From JBBSHJ01 sp038253135 (GTDB taxonomy: Bacteria > Actinomycetota > Actinomycetes > Mycobacteriales > QHCD01): DNA of 13,157 nt. Below the pieces are notes generated by a model, which searched no databases, was not told the DNA's origin, and was given only the letters and a program-made list of their open reading frames with translations. Location: assembly GCA_038253135.1 (NCBI GenBank), contig JBBSHJ010000093.1, positions 1 through 13,157 of the forward strand, read 5' to 3'. Positions 1-6,436 of this stretch are shown piece by piece. The stretch's first letter is position 1. Each line of letters starts with the position of its first letter. Made by a program: the position numbers and the translations under genes.

Positions 1-2
1 AT

Positions 3-125
3 CAGGTTGCCATGCACTGGGACTGGGTCTGTGACGTGCTGACGCCGACGCAGGTCACCCAGATGGAGTCGCGAAGCACCGATCAACTTGCCCGAACCAA
101 CACCGCTCTACGGGCCCCCAGGTGA
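3..125 (+). CDS. C-terminal end of an unidentified protein (5' end outside window)
   Basis: An open frame enters from the left edge in the third frame and ends at TGA 123-125, giving about 40 residues. The piece begins QVAMHWDWVCDVLTP, which is Trp-rich and then turns into a polar tail. HWDWVCD followed by LTP resembles, from memory, the C-terminus of an actinobacterial family of unknown function (DUF6390-like), but 40 residues are too few to prove this. Its end overlaps the end of the convergent XRE gene by 18 bases. It could be a chance open frame, but the composition looks protein-like and no competing frame is open across the same bases. No function is proposed. Confidence 0.4.
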   Translation, partial: QVAMHWDWVCDVLTPTQVTQMESRSTDQLARTNTALRAPR

Positions 126-524
126 TGACCCCTCTTCGTCGCGAGAACCAGCATCGCCGGGCACGGACAGGCTGACGGGCCCCGAGTGGATCTCTGCTTC
201 CTGCACCCGTCGATACGGTCCGTTCCCTGCGGCTGGAACGCCGTCATGTCGGTCCGGCACCCAACTGTGCGGGTCATCCGTGAGGCCCAAGAGGTAGGTG
301 AACGTGCAATCCAGAATCGGGGCGATCTCCAGCAATTTGTCCACGTCCAGGCCGGCGCCGTGTTCCATGCTGGACACCGTCCGGTGGGCCAGGCGAGTAC
401 TGGACTGCGCCAGCTGCTCGACGACACGTCGCTGAGTTAGCCCGAGCTCGACGCGACGGTTCCGTAGACGTTGTCCGATCAGCGGCTTACGGCACGTCCA
501 TTCCACAGTGACCGTGCTGACCAC
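108..524 (-). CDS. Small XRE-family helix-turn-helix transcriptional regulator
   Basis: The protein is 138 aa if started at GTG 524-522, which has a good GGGAGGT ribosome binding site (529-535) five bases upstream. An ATG at 584 is in frame but lacks such a site. An XRE/Cro-type domain covers roughly residues 15-75: IGQRLRNRRVELGLTQ forms helices 1-2, followed by a recognition-helix region (TRLAHRTVSSMEHG) and the usual LLEIAPILDCTFTYLLGL end of the fold. The remaining C-terminal part is polar, low in complexity and not recognised. Such proteins bind DNA as dimers and often control mobile or accessory genes. The gene lies beside a decayed insertion sequence, so it may belong to an accessory island. 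Its target cannot be read from the sequence. It is convergent with the left-edge gene. Confidence 0.75.
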   Translation of the reverse strand: MVSTVTVEWTCRKPLIGQRLRNRRVELGLTQRRVVEQLAQSSTRLAHRTVSSMEHGAGLDVDKLLEIAPILDCTFTYLLGLTDDPHSWVPDRHDGVPAAGNGPYRRVQEAEIHSGPVSLSVPGDAGSRDEEGSSPGGP

Positions 525-648
525 GCCTACCTCCCAGGGTGCAGGCAAGAGTCCCAGTCTCAGTGACGTGCAGACCGGCGTCAATGTACTCGGCTTGGCA
601 CTCGACCGGTTGTCGCAGACCAGCGCGATTCCACGGCGGCAAGGTCAT
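487..648 (-). CDS. Possible small protein (53 aa) upstream of the XRE gene
   Basis: A minus-strand frame starts at ATG 648-646, with GGGAG a few bases upstream, and ends at 487. It encodes 53 residues beginning MTLPPWNRAGLRQPVECQAE. Its end overlaps the preferred XRE start (524) by 38 bases in another frame, which would allow translational coupling. There are three Cys residues but no recognised domain, and no homologue is known to me. The case rests only on the start signal and position. It could equally be an untranslated leader of the regulator gene. Confidence 0.22.
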   Translation of the reverse strand: MTLPPWNRAGLRQPVECQAEYIDAGLHVTETGTLACTLGGRRGQHGHCGMDVP

Positions 649-725
649 GATGACTCCCGCGCATGGCTGCCCGGGTCGCCGCGGGAAGGGGTGACCAGGC
701 CGCGTGCGGTGTCCACGAACTCGGC

Positions 726-776
726 TGTCAACGGCAGCCGAATCTTGGCCCCTTTTCGGCAAACGAAAGTTGACCA
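726..776. repeat. Terminal sequence of the IS21-family element
   Basis: TGTCAAC at 726-732 matches the TG...CA type of end seen in IS21 elements. GTTGAC at 770-775 is its inverted copy, and a GGCAAACGAAAG stretch precedes it. The istB stop lies about 20 bases further in. The opposite terminus is not in the window, so the exact boundary and a target-site duplication cannot be confirmed. Confidence 0.45.
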
Positions 777-795
777 CCTGCGTGGTTGTTGATGT

Positions 796-1620
796 TCAGT
801 CTTCTTTCGTGCTGGCGGCTGGGACGCGGCCCAGGTCGCGGTCTTTGAGTCGGTAGCTGTCTCCTTTCAGGGCGATGACTTCGGCGTGGTGGACGAGGCG
901 GTCGATCATGGCGGCGGCGGCGGCGGCGACGTCGTCGCCGAACACCTCGCCCCAGCGGCCGAACTGTTTGTTGCTGGTGACGATCAGCGAGGCACGTTCG
1001 TAGCGTGAGGACACCAGCTGGAAGAACAGGTTGGCGGCCCTCGGGTTCGAACGGGATGTAGCCGACCTCGTCGATCACGAGCAGCGGGTAGCGGCCGAGC
1101 CGCACGAGCTCGGCCTGCAGCCGGCCGGCGTGGTGGGCGTCGGCGAGCAGGGCGACCCAGTCGGCGGCGGGGGCGAAGGCGACCCGGTGTCCGGCTTGGC
1201 AGCCGCGGATCGCGAGTCCGATCGCCAGGTGGGTTTTGCCGGTGCCGGGCGGGCCGAGGAACACGACGTTGTCTTTGGCGGTGATGAAGTCCAACGTGCC
1301 CAGATGCGCGATCAGGTCCCGTTTCAACCCTCGGGCGTGGTCGAAGTCGAACTCCTCCAGCGACTTGCGGGCCGGGAACCGGGCGGCGCGGATGCGGCCC
1401 TCACCGCCGTGAGCCTCGCGGGCGGAGACCTCGCGTTGCAGGCAGGCGACCAGGAACTCCTGATGGCTCCAGGACTCCGCAACGGCGCGTTCGGCGAGCC
1501 GGTCGACCGAGTCCCGCAGAGTCGCGCCTTTAACGCCCGGGTCAGGAAGCCGATCTCGGCGGTCAGGTCCCGCGCTGTCTTCGCGGACGGAGTGCTCGTG
1601 GTGGTGCGGGTCGCCATCAC
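796..1620 (-). pseudogene. istB: IstB-like ATPase (IS21 helper protein), two frameshifts
   Basis: IstB is the AAA+ ATPase that helps the IstA transposase choose targets. The start is GTG 1620 or ATG 1617, overlapping the istA stop. The N-terminal segment (ending IGFLTRALKA) is in one frame. A one-base loss near 1525-1530 moves the reading to the frame that carries DSVDRLAERAV, the Walker A motif GPPGTGKTH (about 1228-1255) and the Walker B segment LLVIDEVGY. An extra C within 1038-1040 then breaks the frame after IPFEPE. The rest, SSRYERASLIVTSNK through SYRLKDRDLG, continues in a third frame to TGA 796-798. Restoring both indels gives a near-normal protein of about 270 aa. The gene also contains an in-frame TTA codon in its N-terminal part. 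Sequencing error is an alternative, but the neighbouring genes are decayed too. Confidence 0.85.
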
Positions 1621-2347
1621 GCCACCCCACCCTCAGCGTCGTGTGTGTCGAGTCCGAGAGCGGTGTCGTAGTCACTCAAACGACCGCTGTTCGACGTCGG
1701 TCTCGGTGGCCGGACGCAGCGCGCCGACCCGGTCGCGGCACGCCTTGGCGGCAGCGAGATGGTCGGGGTCACCGATGGTCTGGTGCCAGGCCCGGGCCTG
1801 TTCGTGGTCGGCAAACGACCCGACCGCCGCACAGAGCCCGGATGCGATGCAGGCCCACAACCAACTCGATGCGGCGGCCGATCACTGCTGGATGGATCGA
1901 GTAGTCGTTGGAGTCGATGCGCACGTAGTGGTCCCGAGCCAGCCGGGTCAATGCCCGCCAGCCAGTTGCCGGTGCCACCGGCGGCAACGACAACATGGCG
2001 GCCCTATCGGCGGCGATCCGCTCCGTCGGAGTGCAACCGAGCACTCGGCGCCTGCGCGCGTTCACCAGCGTCAACCACTGTTGCAGTTGCGCAGTGAAAT
2101 CGTCCGGGCCGGTGAAGCTGCGCCCGGGCAGGAACGAACGCTCCAGGTAGTCATGCGCCTGTTCGATGATGCCCTTATGCTCCGGCTGCCGCGGCCTGAG
2201 CACGACCACCTTCGCCCCGAGCGTGCCACGGAACGCTTGGCACTCACCGGTCAGTTCGGTCTTGCCCTGACGCCAACGCCCGACCGCGCCCTCGCCGTCC
2301 CAGACCAGCGTGCGCGGCACCGCACCGAACCGCTCGACAGGCCCTAG
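1617..2347 (-). pseudogene. istA: IstA transposase, C-terminal half only, two frameshifts
   Basis: The recognisable part begins near 2347 with the stretch ahead of GAVPRTLVWDGEGAVG, from the rve integrase core. That segment carries the second catalytic Asp (WDGEGA, near 2299). The core Glu follows in EHKGIIEQ. The first Asp and the N-terminal DNA-binding domain are absent, so the protein cannot be active. Homology continues through TPTERIAADRAAML and YVRIDSNDYSIHPAVIGRRIE. A frameshift near 1814 moves it to the frame with ADHEQARAWHQTI, and an extra T near 1680 moves it to the frame with LSDYDTALGLDTHDAEGG, which stops at 1617-1619 over the istB start. Upstream of 2347 the same frame stays open but no longer resembles IstA. 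Confidence 0.85.
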
Positions 2348-2514
2348 AAAAGCCGAGCCAAGGGGGCTCACATCTACCGTGACGGGCCGCCACGGCATCC
2401 CCTTGTCCCCTCCGGGGGATGAGCGAGTGTCCTCGTTCAGCGCTCCACGGCCAGCACAGAACGGGACGCGCACGCTCTTCAAGGACGAAGTGCGCAAGGT
2501 GGGTGTTAAGTCTC
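2348..2514. other. Stretch without recognisable genes between IS21 remnant and inverted-repeat element
   Basis: The frames that stay open here encode compositionally odd peptides with no family resemblance. No promoter, RNA or repeat was seen apart from a small symmetric CCCCTTGTCCCCTCCGGGGGA stretch near 2400-2420. It is probably junction debris left by successive insertions and deletions. Confidence 0.5.
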
Positions 2515-2654
2515 GTGCGTCATCCCGTCGGCCTGGCAACGCGCAGCCGTGTGGCGGCCTGGGGCAGCCATCGGCGCAACCGCCGGCCGACGTCAGACCG
2601 CTCTGCCCCGGGTCGTCGTGTGGTAGCCGTAGGGAGGCCGACGGGATGACGCAC
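2515..2654. repeat. 140-bp MITE-like element with perfect 20-bp terminal inverted repeats
   Basis: GTGCGTCATCCCGTCGGCCT at 2515-2534 is the exact reverse complement of 2635-2654. The 100-bp interior also has symmetry: GGGGCAG on the left pairs with CTGCCCC on the right. No coding frame with family resemblance lies inside. Size, perfect ends and location in a mobile-element graveyard suggest a non-autonomous miniature inverted-repeat element, or the two fused ends of a larger lost element. No convincing target-site duplication flanks it. A long RNA hairpin or a protein-binding palindrome are alternatives. Confidence 0.6.
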
Positions 2655-2831
2655 CCCGCCATCCGGAGGTCAGCCTGCCCGGCGAAGGTTCTTCTGCTTC
2701 TTGATCCCTTGGACTACTGCGCGAGCAATTGTGGCATCCGCGCATACGCAGCCGCGCGGCGCGCGGGGGACCGGCCGGAGGCCGCACGCCCCGCGGCGAG
2801 CGCCTGCGGCTGCATCGGAACAGGGCCGCGC
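2655..2831. other. Stretch without recognisable genes before the integrase fragment
   Basis: Open frames exist on both strands but none resembles a known family. The plus frame that runs into the integrase fragment carries no integrase-like sequence before 2832, so this interval marks where the N-terminal part of the integrase was lost. No tRNA-like sequence or attachment site could be seen. Confidence 0.5.
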
Positions 2832-3139
2832 CTTTACAACCTCACGAAGTGGGTGGAGACGGTGAAGAAGCTCGGGGCGCCCGGCCTGCACTTCCACGAC
2901 CTGCGGCACACGGGCAACCTGCTGGCTGCGCAGACCGGCGCGAGCACCAAAGACCTCATGTCGCGCATGGGTCACGACGACATGCGGGCGGCGCTCATCT
3001 ACACCGCGCGACGAGCCAGGCCGATCGGCTCATCGCCGACCGGTTGAGCGGCATCGTGAACGAGCACCGTCGCACGCGTACCGAAGGTCCGGATGACGAG
3101 GACGACGGCGATACGGCCGCTCTGGTGCCGGTGGGCTGA
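2832..3139 (+). pseudogene. Tyrosine recombinase (phage/plasmid integrase), C-terminal fragment with frameshift
   Basis: The fragment starts with LYNLTKWVETVKKLG and contains the integrase box FHDLRHTGN (the HxLRH catalytic motif), then MGHDDMRAALIY with the second conserved His and the presumed nucleophilic Tyr. Right after that Tyr, near 3001-3005, the frame breaks, apparently by loss of two bases. The next frame continues with ATSQADRLIADRLSGIV and an acidic tail to TGA 3137-3139. Intact actinobacterial integrases of this group have about 350-450 residues, so only the last quarter remains. Such enzymes insert integrative plasmids or prophages, usually at tRNA genes, but no tRNA gene was seen here. 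The fragment abuts the broken metG copy, which suggests an old integration or deletion event. Confidence 0.8.
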
Positions 3140-3211
3140 TCGCACGTGAATCGCACGGGCGCCGATCAACCCAAATACGACGAAGGCCCAGCGCTGGGGG
3201 ACACGTCCGCT

Positions 3212-3908
3212 GGCCAACGCGTCGAACCACACATAGATCGTGACCCGGATCACCCGGCACGGGTATGCCCCAGCCCCGGGATCGACCGGCGTCCCGCGAC
3301 ACGCTGAAATCCCTCAACCCGGCCCGGATCAGAGCGAGCACCTCACGTTTGCGGCTCACCGGCGTGATCCGGATCCGGTCGGTCCCGATCAGGTCTCGCA
3401 GCGAATCGGCATATCGGCTGAGCCGGAAGAACCAGTTCTCCTCGCGAACCGTCACCGGGACCACGCCGTGCTCCGGGCACACGCCGGCAAGGAGATCGGG
3501 CTCGGCGTAAAAGGCCTCGCAACCCGGGCAGTATTGCCCGACATATGCCCGGCGGTAAAGGTCGCCGCGCTCGGCGCAGGCTCTCCAGATCGCCGCACAG
3601 GCGACCCGATGGCGCGGGTCGGCGCTGGTCCGCACGAACGAGTCGAGCGAGAGGTCGAGCAGCTCGGCCAGCTCGGAAAAGCGAGGGGTCATCGCGTCGA
3701 CATATTCTCGTGGCGCCCGGCCGGCCTGCTCGGCGGCGACGACATTCTTCAGCGCATTGTCATCGGTGCCGCTCTGCAGGCGCACCCGTTCGCCGCGCTC
3801 CCGGGCCGCCCGCGCCAGGACGTCGGCCTGCACGAGCTCGAGAGCGTGCCCGAGGTGCGGTACGCCGTTGACGTAGGGAATGGAGGTGGTGACGTAACGA
3901 TCGGTCAT
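3212..3908 (-). pseudogene. metG: Methionyl-tRNA synthetase, N-terminal fragment with frameshift
   Basis: The start is ATG 3908 with AAAGGA a few bases upstream. Residues 1-220 are clearly MetRS: HLGH (the HIGH nucleotide-binding motif) at 18-21, a zinc knuckle with C127, C130, C144 and H147, NWFFRLS near 158, and GWGIPVPGDP near 212-221. A frameshift near 3245 moves the reading to the frame with IYVWFDALA, a conserved MetRS stretch. Homology ends near 3212, where DNA resembling the downstream flank of the integrase begins. The KMSKS loop and the tRNA-binding domain are gone, so less than half of the usual 500-plus residues remains and the product cannot be active. An essential metG must exist elsewhere, so this is a second, decayed copy. 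It could once have been a resistance-type or accessory synthetase; that is speculation. Confidence 0.88.
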
Positions 3909-4150
3909 TGCTTGTCCTTTGCCGCCCCGGCGGCCGGATCGGGCGACGCGTGTCGACGTCGAGAGCGGCTCGCGCGGAGCCTTCTCGGGGTCTGATACGG
4001 GTCAGGGCATGCGGAGAGGGCCGGCGGCGACGCGCATCATGCCGACCGACGAGGAGAAAAGGACTCCGATGCCCATGGCTGCACGATACGAGCAGAGGCA
4101 CCGTGCCGCGACCGAGTTATCCCGCCCGCGGCCGGCCTCCGGCGCAGCGG

Positions 4151-4912
4151 TCAGATCCCGCGCAGCACGCCGCCGTCGACCGGGATCATGGCGCCGGTGA
4201 GGTACGACGCCGCGGGGGAGAGCAGGAACGCGGCGACCGCGCCGAATTCCTCCGGACGGCCGTAACGCCGCAGCGGGATCGCCGCCTCGCGGTCGGCCCG
4301 GTGCGCGCCCGGATCGGCCCCGCCGGCTTCGAGCTCGCAGATGCGGTCGGTCTCGATGCTGCCCGGCAGCAGCCCGTTGACCCGGATCCCGCGCGGGCCG
4401 AGCTCATCGGCGAGGGTCTTGGCGAGCATCGCCAGCCCCGGCCGCAGCCCGTTGGATATGGCCAGGCCGCCGATCGGCTGGCGCACCGACGTGGACAGCA
4501 CGAACGCGATCGAGCCGCCGGCGCCCAGGCCCGCCGCCACGGATCGCGCCAGCCGGAGGGCGCCGAGGAAGACCGACTCGAAGCCGGCCCGCCACCGCTC
4601 GTCGGTCATCTCGCACGCCGTTCCGCCGGGTGGTCCGCCGACGGAGATCAGAGCTCCGTCCAGGCGCCCGTACGACGCCCGCGCCGCCTCGATCAAGCGG
4701 GTCGGCGTGTCCGGCGCCGCCAGGTCGCCCGGCACACCGACGGCGTACCGTGCCCCGCCCAGGCGATCTGCGGCGGAGTCGACCCTGCCCGCGCGACGGG
4801 AGCCGACGACGACGCGGGCCCCGTCGGAGACGAGGGCGGACGCGCTCGCGTAGCCCAGCCCGCTCGATCCGCCCGACACGACGTACACCCGATCCCTGAG
4901 CCCGAGGTCCAT
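4151..4912 (-). CDS. SDR-family protein with atypical active site
   Basis: The protein is 253 aa, the normal length for a classical short-chain dehydrogenase/reductase. The start is ATG 4912 with AAGGA upstream. Longer in-frame starts would add about 90 unrelated residues and cover the intergenic operator region. The N-terminal Rossmann motif VVSGGSSGLGYA (residues 11-22) fits NAD(P) binding, and the end (YLTGAMIPVDGG) is typical of the fold. Ser140 and Ser142 lie in the usual catalytic-serine position. Where the family has YxxxK, this protein has SNGLR (S153 to R157), so Tyr and Lys are both replaced, and the NNAG element is SVGGPPGG. I recall a subgroup of actinobacterial SDRs with the same SNGLRPG string, so this is probably a conserved variant, not damage. 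It is divergent from the lysine operon. Its substrate, and whether it is an enzyme at all, are unknown. Confidence 0.8.
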   Translation of the reverse strand: MDLGLRDRVYVVSGGSSGLGYASASALVSDGARVVVGSRRAGRVDSAADRLGGARYAVGVPGDLAAPDTPTRLIEAARASYGRLDGALISVGGPPGGTACEMTDERWRAGFESVFLGALRLARSVAAGLGAGGSIAFVLSTSVRQPIGGLAISNGLRPGLAMLAKTLADELGPRGIRVNGLLPGSIETDRICELEAGGADPGAHRADREAAIPLRRYGRPEEFGAVAAFLLSPAASYLTGAMIPVDGGVLRGI

Positions 4913-5069
4913 GGTCCTTATCCTGGCGCACCCGCCGCTCACCGCCGGGCGGGTCGCACAGAAATCGCAGCCGGGCGGAAGATCAACGAATCGCGCGGCT
5001 AGACTGATGAAGATCATCCTGCCTGGTGGATGATTCGACGTTGATCTTCCCGATGAGAGGTGGCGAGAC
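4913..5069. promoter_or_regulatory. Divergent promoter region between the SDR gene and lat, with operator-like repeats
   Basis: GGAAGATCAACG at 4977-4988 and CGTTGATCTTCC at 5039-5050 form a perfect 12-bp inverted repeat. A third copy, GAAGATCATCC, lies at 5009-5019, and ATCATCC (5013-5019) pairs with GGATGAT (5028-5034) to form an inner palindrome. The motif GAAGATCAWC thus occurs three times within 75 bp, the arrangement expected of a dimeric or multimeric repressor or activator. TAGACT at 5000-5005 could be a -10 box for lat, but no convincing -35 was seen. The lat ribosome binding site is GAGAGG at about 5054-5059. The regulator is not identified; GntR and Lrp-type proteins are common for lysine genes. 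Confidence 0.6.
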
Positions 5070-6410
5070 ATGCGCCGGCCCACCCACCCCACCGTTGCGG
5101 CGACCGAGGTGCACCAGCGGCTGTCGCGGCACCTGCTGACCGACGGCTTCACGCTGGTCCTCGACACCGCAGCCAGCAAGGGATCGTGGATCGTCGACGC
5201 CCGCGACGGGCAGCGCTATCTCGACCTCTACACGTTCTTCGCGTCCGCGCCGCTCGGCACCAACCCCGACGGTCTCGCCGACGACCCGGAGTTCCTCGCC
5301 CGGCTGACCGAGGTCGCCCTCAACAAGCCGTCCAACCCCGACATCTACACCTGCCAGTACGCCGAGTTCGTCGAGACGTTCGCCCGGGTGCTCGGTGACC
5401 CGGCCCTGCCGCACTACTTCTTCGTCGAGGGCGGCGCGCTCGCCGTCGAGAACGCGCTCAAGACCGCGTTCGACTGGAAGTCGCGGCGCAACGAGGCCGC
5501 CGGCCGTTCCCGCGATCTCGGCCGCAAGGTCATGCACCTCACCCGTGCCTTCCACGGCCGCAGCGGCTACACGATGTCGCTCACCAACACCGACCCGGTC
5601 AAGACCGAGCGCTACCCGAGCTTCGACTGGCCCCGCATCGACGTGCCGGCGATCCGTTTCCCGCTGGCGGAGCACCTCGACGAGGTCCGCGCCGCCGAAG
5701 ACCACGCGCTGGCCCAGGCCGAGGCCGCGTTCGAGGCCGACCCGCATGACATCGCCTGCTTCATCGCCGAGCCGATCCAGGGCGAGGGCGGCGACAACCA
5801 CCTGCGCGCGGAGTTCCTGCTAGCGATGCAGGCGCTGTGTCACCGCTACGACGCGCTGTTCGTGCTCGACGAGGTGCAGACCGGCGTCGGCTGCACCGGC
5901 ACTCCGTGGGCCTACCAGCAGCTCGGGCTCGAGCCGGATATTGTCGCCTTCTCCAAGAAGTTGCAGGTCGGCGGCATCATGGCCGGCCGCCGCGTCGACG
6001 ACGTCTCCGACAACGTCTTCATGGTGAGCGGCCGCATCAACTCGACCTGGGGCGGCGCGCTCGTCGACATGGTGCGGGCGCAACGGCTGCTCGAGCTGAT
6101 CGAGGAGCACGACCACATCGGCAACGCGGCCCGGGTGGGCAAGTGGTTCCTGGGCGAGCTGGACGAGCTCGCCGCCACGCACCCCGGTGCGCTCGACAAC
6201 GTCCGCGGCCGCGGCCTCTTCATCGCCGCCGACCTGGTCGACGGCGGCACCCGGGACGACGTTCTGCGCCGGCTGCGGGTCGACGAGCACGTGCTGGCGC
6301 TGGCCAGCGGCGAGCGGGCGATCCGCTTCCGGCCCGCGCTTTCCGTGACCGAGGACGATCTGGCCCTCGCCGTCGCCGCGCTCGACCGCGTCCTGCCCGC
6401 GCGCAACTGA
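5070..6410 (+). CDS. lat: L-lysine 6-aminotransferase (LAT)
   Basis: This is a 446-aa class III PLP-dependent aminotransferase. It moves the epsilon-amino group of lysine to 2-oxoglutarate, giving 2-aminoadipate 6-semialdehyde (which cyclises to piperideine-6-carboxylate) and glutamate. Length and sequence match LAT of mycobacteria and of cephamycin producers. Visible motifs are FFVEGGALAVENALK (residues 117-131), HLTRAFHGRSGYT (near 156-168), the PLP-binding Asp in VLDEVQTG (D267) and the Schiff-base lysine in AFSKKLQVGG (K296 or K297), followed by RINSTWGG. The start ATG 5070 has a GAGAGG site about ten bases upstream. It is the first gene of a four-gene operon, with 26 bases to the next gene. 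In cephamycin clusters LAT feeds beta-lactam synthesis, but the downstream genes here point to catabolism. Confidence 0.92.
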   Translation: MRRPTHPTVAATEVHQRLSRHLLTDGFTLVLDTAASKGSWIVDARDGQRYLDLYTFFASAPLGTNPDGLADDPEFLARLTEVALNKPSNPDIYTCQYAEFVETFARVLGDPALPHYFFVEGGALAVENALKTAFDWKSRRNEAAGRSRDLGRKVMHLTRAFHGRSGYTMSLTNTDPVKTERYPSFDWPRIDVPAIRFPLAEHLDEVRAAEDHALAQAEAAFEADPHDIACFIAEPIQGEGGDNHLRAEFLLAMQALCHRYDALFVLDEVQTGVGCTGTPWAYQQLGLEPDIVAFSKKLQVGGIMAGRRVDDVSDNVFMVSGRINSTWGGALVDMVRAQRLLELIEEHDHIGNAARVGKWFLGELDELAATHPGALDNVRGRGLFIAADLVDGGTRDDVLRRLRVDEHVLALASGERAIRFRPALSVTEDDLALAVAALDRVLPARN

Positions 6411-6436
6411 TCGGCGATTCGAGGAGACTGTCCGGC

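Larger units (their letters stand above)
726..2347 (-). mobile_element. Decayed, truncated IS21-family insertion sequence
   Basis: The order istA then istB on the minus strand, with the istA stop overlapping the istB start, is the signature of IS21-family elements. The end beyond istB is preserved: TGTCAAC at 726-732, then a segment ending in GTTGACC near 770-776, like the TG-starting ends and inner repeats of this family. The other end is missing. Recognisable IstA sequence stops near 2347, where unrelated DNA begins, so the N-terminal half of IstA and the left terminus are lost. At least four single-base frameshifts interrupt the two genes. The element therefore cannot transpose by itself. 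Confidence 0.85.

Noticed and set aside
1031..2347. A 438-residue plus-strand frame across the IS21 remnant
   Set aside because: It is antisense to istB and istA, whose motifs are unmistakable despite the frameshifts.
2655..3211. A tRNA gene or attachment site next to the integrase fragment
   Set aside because: No cloverleaf-like sequence or TTCGA loop in a suitable context was found on either strand; the remnant seems to have lost its att sites.
4069..4200. A 43-codon plus-strand frame with a GGAGAAAAGGA-like site upstream
   Set aside because: It overlaps the end of the SDR gene, becomes Arg-rich and low-complexity, and has no family resemblance. The 3909-4150 gap otherwise shows no gene.
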